From JBELMB01 sp042088665 (GTDB taxonomy: Bacteria; Pseudomonadota; Alphaproteobacteria; Rhodobacterales; Rhodobacteraceae), in contig JBELMB010000001.1 of NCBI GenBank assembly GCA_042088665.1, forward strand, positions 124,001 through 188,000: DNA of 64,000 nucleotides, written 5' to 3'. Shown here in pieces: positions 25,821 to 36,200 of this stretch. Position numbers and translations under genes: made by a program. The notes under the pieces are model-generated. The model did no database searches. It was not told the DNA's origin and worked only from the letters and a program-made list of their open reading frames with translations. Position 1 is the first letter of the stretch; each line of letters opens with the position of its first letter.

Positions 25821-28800
25821 ATGACGGTCACCGGCTACAGTGACAACGACATCGCAATTGTCGGAATGGCGGCGCATCTGCCCGGTGCGCCGGACATCGC
25901 GACCTATTGGCAGAACCTGCGCGATGGCGTTTCCTCGATCCGGCGCCTGTCCGAAGAGGCCCTGCGCGACGCTGGCGAAGACGCTGGCCTGATCCGTCAC
26001 CGTGACTATGTGCCATTTGCAGCGCCACTGGACGGGTTTGCCGACTTCGACGCGGAATTCTTTGGCTTTTCGCCCAAGGAAGCGGCCATCATGGACCCCC
26101 AGCACCGGCAGTTCCTTGAAACGGCTTGGGAAGCGCTGGAAACCGCCGGGCATGTGCCGGAACGGTTTCCCGGCCAGATCGGTGTGTTTGCGGGCTGCGG
26201 GATGGGCAGCTATTTCTATTTCAACGTCTGTTCGAACCCCGATCTGGTCGACAACACGGGCATGTTCCTGTTGCGCCACACGGGCAACGACAAGGATTTC
26301 ATGACCACGCGGCTCAGCCATGTGCTGGACCTCAAGGGCCCGTCGATCAATCTGCAAACCGCCTGCTCGACCTCTCTGGTGGCGACGCATTACGCGGTGC
26401 AGGCGCTGTTGAACGGCGAATGCGACATGGCGCTGGCCGGGGGTGTGACGATCGAGCTGCCGCAGGGCCGCGGCTATCTCTACAAGGAAAACGAGATCCT
26501 CTCGCCCGACGGCGCCTGCCATGCCTTTGACCACCGTGCGCAGGGCACGGTGTTCGGCTCTGGCGCGGGTGTCGTCGTGCTGCGGCGCATGGCGGATGCG
26601 ATGGCCGATGGCGACCACATCTGGGCCGTGATCAAGGGCTCGGCCGTCAACAATGACGGCGCGCAAAAGGCTGGCTACCTCGCCCCGTCGGTCGAAGGGC
26701 AGGCCGTCGCGGTCGCCGAGGCGCAGGCCATCGCCGGTGTCTCGTCGGAGACCGTGGATTACGTGGAATGTCACGGCACGGGCACTTATCTGGGCGATCC
26801 CATCGAGGTCGCCGCCCTGACCGAGGCGTTTCGCACGACCTCTGACGTGGTGGGCCACTGCCGCATCGGGTCGGTCAAGACCAACATCGGTCATCTGGAC
26901 ACCGCGGCAGGGGTCGCGAGCCTGATCAAGGCCGGTCTCGCGCTGCACAACAAGCAGATGCCGCCCTCGTTGGGGTTCGAGGCACCGAACCCGGCCATCG
27001 ATTTCGACAGCTCGCCGTTTCGCGTGAACGACAGGCTGACGCCCTGGGTCCGTGGCGCGCATCCGCGCCGTGCCGGGGTCAACAGCCTTGGCGTGGGCGG
27101 AACCAATGCCCATGTGGTGCTGGAAGAAGCGCCCGAGCGCGGGGCCAGCGGCCAGAGCGACTGGCCCTTCCAGATCCTGACCGTCTCGGCAAAGTCGAAA
27201 TCCGCGCTGGAGGACAACGCCAGCCAGCTTGCCGCCCATCTTCGCGCGCATCCGGAACAAGACCTCGCCGACGTGGCCTGGACCCTGCACACTGGCCGCC
27301 GCGCCTTTGAAAAGCGCATGGTCGTCGTCGCGCGCGATCACGCCGAAGCCGCCGACCTGCTGGAAGGCAGCGCCCCGCGCCGTCAACACCTGCACACCGG
27401 TCTGGACCGTGCCGAAGTGGTTTTCATGTTTCCCGGAGGGGGCGCGCAATATGCGGGCATGGCGCGCGATCTCTATGAGACAGAGCCGGTCTTTGCGGAT
27501 TGGATGGACCGGGGGCTTGACCACCTCGCGACGCTGACCGATGCCGACACCCGCGCGCTCTGGTTGCCGTCTGAGGCCGATCGCGCCGCCGCGGATGCCG
27601 CGCTCCTGACACCCTCGCTGCAACTGCCGCTGATCATGATCACCGAAGTTGCGCTGGCCCGCTTGTGGATGAGCTGGGGCATCACGCCCAGCGCGCTGAC
27701 CGGTCATTCCATGGGCGAAAACACCGCTGCCTGCGTGGCCGGGGTGATGTCCTTTGAGGATTGCATCGGGCTTGTGCATCTGCGCGGTCAGCTGTTTGAC
27801 ACGGTGCCCGCGGGCGGGATGCTCTCTGTCGGGCTGGCGGCCGAGGATCTGCAACCGCTTCTTGGGGATGATCTGGACCTTGGCGCTGTCAACGCGCCAG
27901 AGCTGTCCGTCGCCTCCGGCCCGCAGGCTGCACTGGATGCGCTGGAGGCGCGGCTCAAGGACCGCGACATCGATTGCCAGCGCATCAACATCGCCATCGC
28001 CGCCCATAGCCGCATGCTGGAGCCGATCCTTGACCGTTTCGGCGCCTACCTGCGTGGCATCCAGCTGCACGCGCCGCAGATCCCGCTGACGTCCAACCGC
28101 ACCGGCACCTTGATGACCGCGGCGCAGGCCACCGATCCCGACTACTGGGTCAGCCACCTGCGTGGCAGCGTGCTGTTTGCCGACGGTCTTGGCACCCTTG
28201 CGCGCGACAATCGCGTCTTTCTCGAAGTGGGACCGGGCAAGGCGCTCAGCGCGCTGGCGCGGCAGCATCCAGACATCAGCGCCAATCAGGTGCTGTCTTC
28301 GTTGCGCCACCGTGACGACCTGGTCGAAGACGACAAGCACATGTTCGAAGTGCTGGGCCGGCTCGCCGCCCTTGGGGTCACGATCGACTGGCCGCAGATC
28401 TGGGGGGATGCGCCGCGTCACCGCGTGGTGCTGCCGACCTATGCCTTTCAGCGCAGCCGCTACTTTATCGCGCCGGGCGAGGCGCAGGACCTGCGCGCGC
28501 CCCGACACCTGACCCGCACCGACGAGATCACGGATTGGGGCTGGGCTCCCGTCTGGCGCCCCCGCGCCGCGAATGTGGCGGTCGACGTGATCGGTGCTCT
28601 GGACGAGGCCGATCCGCAGACATGGCTCTTTCTGGCCGATGAGACCGGCATGGCCGCCCGCCTTGCCAAACGCCTTGAGGCGACGGGACACAGCGTCGTC
28701 CTCGTGACACCGGGTGATGCCTTTGCCCGGCTGAAGAACGGCAACTACCTGCTTGCGCCCGAACGTGGCCGCGAAGGGTATGACCAACTGATGGTGGATC

Positions 28801-31800
28801 TGGGCGCGCGGGGGCTCTTGCCCGATCGGATCGCGCATTTCTGGTTGCTCACCGAGGGAGAGACGCATCGCCCCGGGTCCAGCTTTTTCCACCGCGTGCA
28901 GGAGCAGGGTTTTTACAGCCTGCTGTTCCTTGCGCAGGCGATCGAGTCCGAAAACCTGCCGCGCCCGCTGCATATCAGCGTTGTGACCAATGGCGCGGCC
29001 CGGTTGCGCGACGAGGCGTTGCCCTATCCGGCCAAGGCAACCATCGCAGGCCCGGCCCGGGTCATGCCCCGCGAACTGAACGGCGTGACGGTCAGCACGC
29101 TGGACGTGCAAGTGCCGGAGCAGGCCGAGGCGCCGTTCTGGGCGCGCGCCAAGGCCGTCGCCGCCGTGGCAGAGGCCCGCAGGGCGCTGGATCTGCGCGT
29201 GCTCGAAGATCTGATGGCCGCCCCGGCGGACAGCATCGCCGCCCTGCGCGGCGACCGGCGGTTCGAATGCACCATGACTCCCAAGGCTTTGGACCCGGTC
29301 GCGCAGCCCATGGCAGAGGGCGAGACCGTCCTGATCACCGGTGGCTTTGGTGGCATCGGCCAGACGCTGGCGCAGGATCTTGCCAAGCGGAACGCGAAAA
29401 TCGCGCTGCTTGCGCGCAAGGCCCTGCCCGCGCGCGACACATGGGATACCTACCTGCGCCGTCACGCGCCGCAGGACCCGATCTCGCAACGTATCCGCGC
29501 TGTTCAGGCGCTTGAGACTGCGGGCGCAGAGGTCATGACCCTCGCCGGTGACGTCTGCAACGCCACGCAGATGCGCAAGATCCGGGACGAGGTCACGGCC
29601 CGCCTTGGCCCGATCAACGGCGTGATCCATGGCGCAGGCGTGATCGACGACGCACCGATGCTGGCCAAGACCCCGGCCTCGGTCGAGGATGTCTTTACGC
29701 CCAAGATCCATGGCACCGAAGTGCTGGGCGAAGTGTTCCCCGATGGCGATCTCGACTGGATGGTGCTGTTCAGCTCTTCGTCGACGGTCACGGCACCGGC
29801 GGGGCAGGTGGACTATGTCGCCGCCAATGAGTTCCTCAACGCCTTTGCGCAGGCGCGCAGCGGCAAGACCCGCGTGATTGCTCTCAACTGGGGCATCTGG
29901 AACGAGGTTGGCATGGCCGCAGAGGCCGTCGCGGCCCGCTCTGGTGATCTGCCCAGACCGCCGGTCGAGCCGGTCGACCTGCCGATGCTCGACGAGATGA
30001 CCTTTGACGCGCAGGGCAACCGGATCTTCAAGGCGCGTTACTCTGCCGAGGACTGGTGGATCGACGAACACCGCACCAAGGCCGGGGATGCGCTGATGCC
30101 GGGCACCGGGTATCTGACCCTCGCCGCCCATGCATTGACCGCCCACAGCGAAGAAGGCCCGTTCGAGCTGCGCGACCTTGCGTTTCTGCGGCCCCTCAAG
30201 GTGGCAGATCAGGGCACGCGCGGCATGCGCCTGCGGTTGAGCCGCAGCGATGAGGGGTATGCGTTCGAGGTGCAGGCCGACGTCACGCTGAACGGACGGC
30301 AAGGCTTTGCCGCCGTGGCGCAGGGAGATCTGCGCCTGTTGCCCTTGCCACAGCCCGAACCGCTGGACCTCAACGCAATCTGGACGCGCTGCGGCACACC
30401 GTTGCACGCCGCGGGTGGCAAGCTGATTGCCGCGCAGGAAGTGCACCTTGCCTTTGGCCCGCGCTGGCGGGTGCTGGATGCCCGCGCGCTGGGCGATGGC
30501 GAAGGCATTGCACGCCTCAGCCTGCCCGCAGAGGCGCTGGGCGACGGGTGCCAGTTGCATCCCGCGCTGCTCGACATCTCGACCGGATGGGCGATGGACC
30601 TGATCGCGGGTTACCAGCCGACGCATCTCTGGGTGCCGGTGCGCTATGCCTCCGTGCGCGTGCATGGCCCGCTGCCCACCGAGGTCATCTCGTGGGTGCG
30701 CAACGCCTCTGACAACCGTGCCGATGCGGAAACCGCAAACTTTGACGTCACGCTGTGCGACACGAACGGCCGCGTGGTGATGGAGATCAACGGCTTTACC
30801 ATCCGCAAGCTTGAAAACCTCGACCTGCTGCGCGCCGCGCCGCGCCTCACCGCCGCCGAAGTGGAAACCGAGGACACCGCAGGCCCGCAGGCCTTGTCGC
30901 CTGCCGAAGAGCGTCTGGCCCATAATCTCAGCCAGGGGATCCTGCCGCAGGAGGGCGTCGAGGCCTTCCATCGCGTGCTGGCCGGTCCGCTGCGTCAGGT
31001 GGTTGTCTCTTCGATGGACCTTGATGCGCTGACCCGGCAGGTCGCCGCCTCCAGCACCGAGGCCGAGGCAGGCCAGACCTTTGATCGTCCGCAACTCGAC
31101 AGCGATTTCGTGGCCCCCGAGGGCGAGATCGAAAGCCGCCTCGCAGGTTTCTGGGAAGAGCTTCTGGGCGTGTCGAACGTCGGCGTCGAGGACAGCTTTT
31201 TCGACCTCGGAGGGCATTCGCTGATCGCGGTCCGGCTCTTTGCCATGGTCAAAAAGGCCTTTCGCGTGGATTTCCCGATCTCTGTCCTCTTTGAGGCACC
31301 GACGATCCGCGCCTGTGCCCAACTGATCGAAGCCCAGATCGGCCCGATGGATGGCACGCCCGAAAGCGCAGCGCCCAAGGCACCAGAGCGGCGGTTCAAG
31401 CACCTCGTGGCGATGCATGATGGCGACGGCGGCGCGCGTGCGCCGTTCTTCCTGATCGCGGGCATGTTCGGCAACGTGTTGAACCTGCGCCATCTGGCGC
31501 ATCTGCTGGGCGCTGACCGCCCATTCTACGGGCTGCAGGCCAGAGGGCTCTACGGTGGCGAGGCCCCGCATGACAGCATCGAAGAGGCGGCACGCGACTA
31601 CATCGCCGAGATCCGTCAGGTGCAGCCCGAGGGCCCCTACATGCTGGGCGGCTTCTCCGGAGGCGGGATCACTGCCTACGAGGCCGCGCGTCAGCTGGAG
31701 GCCGCGGGGGAACGGGTGTCGCTCGTGGTGATGCTGGACACGCCGCTGCCGCAACGCCGTCCCCTGACCACCGCTGACCGGTTGATCATCCAATGGCATC

Positions 31801-32258
31801 AGGCGCGCGAAAAAGGCCCGCTTTATCCGCTGATCTGGGCAAGGAACCGGATCGCATGGGAAATCGTCAAGCGCCGCGATACCGGCGAAACCGAGGTCGA
31901 ACACGCCTTCCACAACGCCGAGATCGAGTCTGCCTTCTACCGCGCCATCGCCTCTTATCAGGTGCAGCCATGGAACGGGCCGGTGACCCTGTACCGCCCA
32001 CCGCTCAGCGGCAAATGGACGGTCTCTGGCGGCAAGCTGGTCAATGATGAACGGACATATGTCCTGCACGACAACGATTGGGGATCGGTGGTGCCCGGGG
32101 TCGAGGTCTTTGAGGTGCCGGGGGACCACGACTCGATGGTGCTGGAACCCAACGTGCGCGTTCTTGCGGGCCTTATGCGAGATGCCATCGACGCGGCAGA
32201 GACCCGTGTCCACGCGCGCGGTGAGATCGTCGCCTTTCCAACGCATGCGGCGGAGTGA
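25821..32258 (+). CDS. Type I polyketide synthase KS-AT-KR-DH-ACP-TE
   Basis: A 2145-residue modular synthase. Domains in order: KS about 8-435 with Cys182 (TACSTSL), His318 (ECHGTG) and His358 (KTNIGHLD); AT about 535-825 with Ser630 in GHSMG; KR with TGGFGGIGQ at about 1173 and catalytic Tyr1332 (VDYVAANEF); DH about 1390-1660 with His1417 (DEHRTKAGDALMPG) and Asp1585 (HPALLD); ACP with Ser1800 (LGGHSL); TE with Ser1946 (GGFSGGG) and His2103 (PGDHDS). DH follows KR, and a spare residue sits in the DH HxxxGxxxxP motif. No ER or methyltransferase was seen. TE implies it ends the assembly line. ATG at 25821 is chosen over an earlier in-frame GTG near 25797. A glycosyltransferase and the NRPS loading gene follow. 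Confidence 0.92.
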   Translation: MTVTGYSDNDIAIVGMAAHLPGAPDIATYWQNLRDGVSSIRRLSEEALRDAGEDAGLIRHRDYVPFAAPLDGFADFDAEFFGFSPKEAAIMDPQHRQFLETAWEALETAGHVPERFPGQIGVFAGCGMGSYFYFNVCSNPDLVDNTGMFLLRHTGNDKDFMTTRLSHVLDLKGPSINLQTACSTSLVATHYAVQALLNGECDMALAGGVTIELPQGRGYLYKENEILSPDGACHAFDHRAQGTVFGSGAGVVVLRRMADAMADGDHIWAVIKGSAVNNDGAQKAGYLAPSVEGQAVAVAEAQAIAGVSSETVDYVECHGTGTYLGDPIEVAALTEAFRTTSDVVGHCRIGSVKTNIGHLDTAAGVASLIKAGLALHNKQMPPSLGFEAPNPAIDFDSSPFRVNDRLTPWVRGAHPRRAGVNSLGVGGTNAHVVLEEAPERGASGQSDWPFQILTVSAKSKSALEDNASQLAAHLRAHPEQDLADVAWTLHTGRRAFEKRMVVVARDHAEAADLLEGSAPRRQHLHTGLDRAEVVFMFPGGGAQYAGMARDLYETEPVFADWMDRGLDHLATLTDADTRALWLPSEADRAAADAALLTPSLQLPLIMITEVALARLWMSWGITPSALTGHSMGENTAACVAGVMSFEDCIGLVHLRGQLFDTVPAGGMLSVGLAAEDLQPLLGDDLDLGAVNAPELSVASGPQAALDALEARLKDRDIDCQRINIAIAAHSRMLEPILDRFGAYLRGIQLHAPQIPLTSNRTGTLMTAAQATDPDYWVSHLRGSVLFADGLGTLARDNRVFLEVGPGKALSALARQHPDISANQVLSSLRHRDDLVEDDKHMFEVLGRLAALGVTIDWPQIWGDAPRHRVVLPTYAFQRSRYFIAPGEAQDLRAPRHLTRTDEITDWGWAPVWRPRAANVAVDVIGALDEADPQTWLFLADETGMAARLAKRLEATGHSVVLVTPGDAFARLKNGNYLLAPERGREGYDQLMVDLGARGLLPDRIAHFWLLTEGETHRPGSSFFHRVQEQGFYSLLFLAQAIESENLPRPLHISVVTNGAARLRDEALPYPAKATIAGPARVMPRELNGVTVSTLDVQVPEQAEAPFWARAKAVAAVAEARRALDLRVLEDLMAAPADSIAALRGDRRFECTMTPKALDPVAQPMAEGETVLITGGFGGIGQTLAQDLAKRNAKIALLARKALPARDTWDTYLRRHAPQDPISQRIRAVQALETAGAEVMTLAGDVCNATQMRKIRDEVTARLGPINGVIHGAGVIDDAPMLAKTPASVEDVFTPKIHGTEVLGEVFPDGDLDWMVLFSSSSTVTAPAGQVDYVAANEFLNAFAQARSGKTRVIALNWGIWNEVGMAAEAVAARSGDLPRPPVEPVDLPMLDEMTFDAQGNRIFKARYSAEDWWIDEHRTKAGDALMPGTGYLTLAAHALTAHSEEGPFELRDLAFLRPLKVADQGTRGMRLRLSRSDEGYAFEVQADVTLNGRQGFAAVAQGDLRLLPLPQPEPLDLNAIWTRCGTPLHAAGGKLIAAQEVHLAFGPRWRVLDARALGDGEGIARLSLPAEALGDGCQLHPALLDISTGWAMDLIAGYQPTHLWVPVRYASVRVHGPLPTEVISWVRNASDNRADAETANFDVTLCDTNGRVVMEINGFTIRKLENLDLLRAAPRLTAAEVETEDTAGPQALSPAEERLAHNLSQGILPQEGVEAFHRVLAGPLRQVVVSSMDLDALTRQVAASSTEAEAGQTFDRPQLDSDFVAPEGEIESRLAGFWEELLGVSNVGVEDSFFDLGGHSLIAVRLFAMVKKAFRVDFPISVLFEAPTIRACAQLIEAQIGPMDGTPESAAPKAPERRFKHLVAMHDGDGGARAPFFLIAGMFGNVLNLRHLAHLLGADRPFYGLQARGLYGGEAPHDSIEEAARDYIAEIRQVQPEGPYMLGGFSGGGITAYEAARQLEAAGERVSLVVMLDTPLPQRRPLTTADRLIIQWHQAREKGPLYPLIWARNRIAWEIVKRRDTGETEVEHAFHNAEIESAFYRAIASYQVQPWNGPVTLYRPPLSGKWTVSGGKLVNDERTYVLHDNDWGSVVPGVEVFEVPGDHDSMVLEPNVRVLAGLMRDAIDAAETRVHARGEIVAFPTHAAE

Positions 32259-32261
32259 GCC

Positions 32262-33254
32262 ATGACCCGATTGCTTGTCGTTTCACTGAACTACCGCACC
32301 GCGGAGATGACCCTGCGCTCTGTGCGCGCGGCTCTCAAGGCCATGCAGGGGCTGGAGGCGGAACTCGTCATCGTCGACAACGACAGCGGCGACGGCTCCT
32401 TTGAGGCGATGCGCGACACGGTTGCCGCCGAAGGTCTGCCAGTCCGGGTGCTGCAATCGGGCCATAACGGCGGCTTTGGCGCAGGCAACAACGTGGGCAT
32501 CCGCGCCGGCCTGTCTGACGGCAGCGCGCCGGAGTATGTCTACCTGCTGAACTCGGACGCCTTCCCGGCGCGGAATGCGCTGCGGGACCTGTTGGCGCAC
32601 CTTGATAGCCATCCCGAGGCAGGCTTTGTCGGCAGTTACATCCACGGCGAGGACGGCGTGCCACATGTGACCGCTTTTAGGTTTCCCTCCGTCTGGTCAG
32701 AGATCGAAGGCGCATTGCGCTTCGGTCCGGTCTCGCGGATGCTGGCCGCAAGACGCGTGCCTCTCGGCGTGCCGGAGGCCACGCAGCGTGTCGACTGGCT
32801 GGCCGGGGCCTCGCTGATGATGCGCCGGTCCGTGCTGGACGAGATCGGCCTCTTTGACGAGACCTTCTTCTTGTATTTCGAAGAAACCGACCTGTGCCTG
32901 CGCGCCGCCCGTGCGGGGCATGAAACCCACTATGTCCGCAGCAGCGAAGTGGCGCACATCGGTTCTGTTTCCACCGGGATGAAGCGTTGGACGCGCATCC
33001 CGGGCTTCTGGCTGGACAGCCGCTGGCACTATTTTGCCAAGAACCACGGCCGTCTCTACGCGGCCACCGCCACGCTTGCGCATGCTGTCGCCGGTGCGCT
33101 GTGGCGGTTGCGCGTGGTGATCCAGCGCAAACCCCCCGCAGATCCGCCGCATTTCCTGCGCGATATGCTGCACCATGATCTCAAGGCCCTGCTGTCGCCC
33201 TCTGCGACAGGCACCGGGGCACAGGAACGGAAGGACCGTCATGTCTCGGCTTGA
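32262..33254 (+). CDS. Glycosyltransferase family 2 (rhamnosyltransferase-like) between PKS and NRPS
   Basis: A 330-residue GT-A enzyme of the WbbL type. The N-terminus LLVVSLNYRTAEMTL and VIVDNDSGDGSFE are typical, as are NGGFGAGNN and VYLLNSDAFP (metal site) and the C-terminal ETFFLYFEETDLCLRA. ATG at 32262 lies four bases after the PKS stop, with GGAG six bases upstream. Its stop overlaps the NRPS start by 14 bases, so PKS, GT and NRPS are coupled. It may glycosylate the assembled product or add a sugar to the polysaccharide. Confidence 0.9.
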   Translation: MTRLLVVSLNYRTAEMTLRSVRAALKAMQGLEAELVIVDNDSGDGSFEAMRDTVAAEGLPVRVLQSGHNGGFGAGNNVGIRAGLSDGSAPEYVYLLNSDAFPARNALRDLLAHLDSHPEAGFVGSYIHGEDGVPHVTAFRFPSVWSEIEGALRFGPVSRMLAARRVPLGVPEATQRVDWLAGASLMMRRSVLDEIGLFDETFFLYFEETDLCLRAARAGHETHYVRSSEVAHIGSVSTGMKRWTRIPGFWLDSRWHYFAKNHGRLYAATATLAHAVAGALWRLRVVIQRKPPADPPHFLRDMLHHDLKALLSPSATGTGAQERKDRHVSA

Positions 33255-36200
33255 ACTCGTTGTGATGGGCAATCAGTCGCTTTTGGTGCAATGCACCGAA
33301 ACGGCGCTGGAGCGTGGACATCTGGTCAAGGCGGTGGTGACCACTGACGCCGACATCGGCAACTGGGCGATGGGCCGTGGCCTGCGGGTCGAGGCACCGG
33401 GTGGTGATCTGGCGGGACGGCTGGGCGGCCATGACTGGCTGCTGTCCATTGCCAACCTGATGATCATCCCCGAGGACGTGCTGGCCTGTGCCCGGCACGG
33501 TGCCGTGAATTTCCACGATGGCCCCTTGCCGCGCCACGCCGGTCTGAACGCGCCGATCTGGGCCATGCTGGAGGGCGAGACGCGCCACGGCATCACCTGG
33601 CACCTGATCGAAGGGGGCGTCGACGAAGGCGCGATCCTGACGCAGGAGCCCTTTGAGATCACGCCACAGGACACCGCGCTGACGCTGAACACGAAGGCTT
33701 ATGAGGCGGCGCTGACCTCTTTCCCGCGGCTGATGACGCAGCTTGAACAGGGCCCGACCCCGATGCCGCAGGACCTGACGTCCCGCAGCTACCATGGGTT
33801 GACCGCCCGCCCTGTGGGGTTTGGACTGCTGGATCTGAGCCTGCCCGCCACTGTGCTGGAACGACAGGTCCGTGCGCTGGATCATGGTCCCTATTGGAAT
33901 CCGCTCTGCGCGGCCAAGCTGCAGGGGCGTGATGCGCTTTGGCTTGTGGGCGGCGCCCGACTGATCGACAGCTATGCAGCGCCGGGCACCGTCGTTTCCG
34001 TCGACGATGACAGCCTGACCGTTGCCTGTGGCGCGCAAGCGCTGGTCCTGACCGGCCTGACGCGCATGTGTGGGACGCCCGCGGCGGCCCGTGATGTGGC
34101 CAATGAGGCCGATATGCTGCCCCTCATCGGCGTCGATGTGCTGAAGGCCGCCGATGCCGCTAGCGCCCGTGTCACCCGGACCGAGGCCGTGACGCGCCGC
34201 GCCTTTGCCAGCTTTGCCCCCGCCACGCTGTCTGAAGATGGGGTGGGCGAAGATGGGGGGCCCGAAGATGCAGGCTCCGAGGGCGATCTCCGGATCCGTC
34301 CGCTGGTGCTTTCCGGCGATGCCCTGACCGCTGTCGCACTCTGGGCAAAGCGGCTGAGCGGGCAGGATACCGTGGATCTCGCCTATGGCGATGCAGGGCT
34401 GACACAGGCCGCGGAGACCGGTCTTGTCGCTCCCTGGGCCTTGCTGCGCGCCGGACCTCAGGGTCTGGATCTTGACCGGGCGCGTCCTTTTGCGACCGAC
34501 CTCTTTGCCCGCGCGCCAGAGCTGTCCTGGCCGCAGACCCCTGCTATCGGCGTCAGCCAAGAGGGCCATGTCCCCGGCACCGCCATCACGCTGATCCTCG
34601 CCGACGCACCGCGGTTCAGCTTTGACACCAGCCGCGTGAGCGTGGTTCAGGCGGAGCTTCTGGCGGCGCGGCTTGAACTGTGGTCGGCTGCGCCCGATGA
34701 GGGCCTTCCCGAGGCCGAGCGCGCGCAACTGATCGATGCGGCCAACGACACCACGACGCCGCATGACCGCAGCCTGACCATGCAGGCCGCCTTTGAGGCG
34801 CAGGTCGCAAGGACGCCCGAGGCCACGGCCCTGATCTTTGAGAACCAGCGCCTGACCTACGCAGAGGTCAACGCCCGCGCCAACCAGCAGGCGCATCTGT
34901 TGCGTGAGATGGGCGTCGCACCGGGCCGGGTCGTGGGTCTGTGCCTGTCGCGTTCGCCGGATCTTTTGATCGGCGCTTTGGCGGTGCTGAAGGCCGGAGG
35001 CGCCTATCTTCCCATGGATCCGTCTTACCCGGCGGATCGCCTGCAGCATTTCGTCGAGGACAGCGGCGCCGGGGTGATCCTGACTCAGACCGCGCTGCGC
35101 GACCATCTGCCCAGCCACAGGGCACAGGTTCTGGTTCTGGATGCAGAGCCCCGGCTGGCGGCCATGCCCGACAGCAGTCCGGGGGAGACAAGCGCGCCAG
35201 AGGATCTGGCCTACCTGATCTATACATCCGGCTCCACCGGCAAACCCAAGGGTGTGATGATCGAGCACCGCAATGTGCTGAACTTCTACACCGGCATGGA
35301 CGCGCATATCCCGGCGCAGGGCACATGGCTCGCGGTCACTTCGCTGAGCTTTGACATCTCTGTGCTGGAACTGTTCTGGACCACGGCGCGCGGCATGACC
35401 GTCGTGTTGACCGGGGACGAGGACCGCGGCCTGATCTCCAACGGTCCGCTGCCAACAAAGGGCGGCATGGACTATTCGATCTACTACTGGGGCAACGACG
35501 ACGGCGTCGGTCGGGACAAGTACAATCTGCTTCTTGAAGGCGCCAAATTCGCCGATCAGAACGGGTTTTGCGCGGTCTGGACGCCGGAGCGGCACTTTCA
35601 CGCCTTTGGCGGTCCCTATCCGAACCCCTCGGTCACGGGGGCTGCGGTCGCTGCGGTCACGCAGAACATTGCCGTGCGGGCCGGATCCGTCGTCGCGCCG
35701 CTGCACCATCCCGCCCGCATCGCCGAAGAATGGGCGGTGATCGACAACCTGACCAATGGCCGTGCCGGTATGGCCTTTGCCAGTGGCTGGCAACCGGATG
35801 ATTTCATCCTGCGCCCCGAGAACACCCCGCCCGAGAACAAGCCTGCCATGATGCGCGACCTCGAGACGGTGCGCAAACTCTGGCGTGGCGAGGCGGTTGG
35901 CTTCCCGCGCAAGGATGGCGCGCTGCACGAGGTGGTCACACAGCCCCGCCCGGTGTCAAAGGAACTGCCGGTCTGGGTCACCACCGCGGGCAATCCCAAG
36001 ACCTGGGAAGAGGCGGGGCGCAATGGCTGCAACGTCTTGACCCACCTGCTGGGCCAATCGGTCGAAGAGGTCGGCGGCAAGATCAAGCTGTATCACGCCG
36101 CGCTGCGCGAGGCGGGACATGACCCCAAGGATTTCTCCGTAACGCTGATGCTGCACACCTATATCGCAGCATCGCGCGAAGAGGCACGCGACATCGCCCG

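Noticed and set aside
25803..32246. A 2147-codon open frame on the minus strand opposite the PKS gene
   Set aside because: It mirrors the PKS gene, has no recognisable domain and no ribosome site. In this GC-rich DNA, frames opposite real genes stay open by codon bias.
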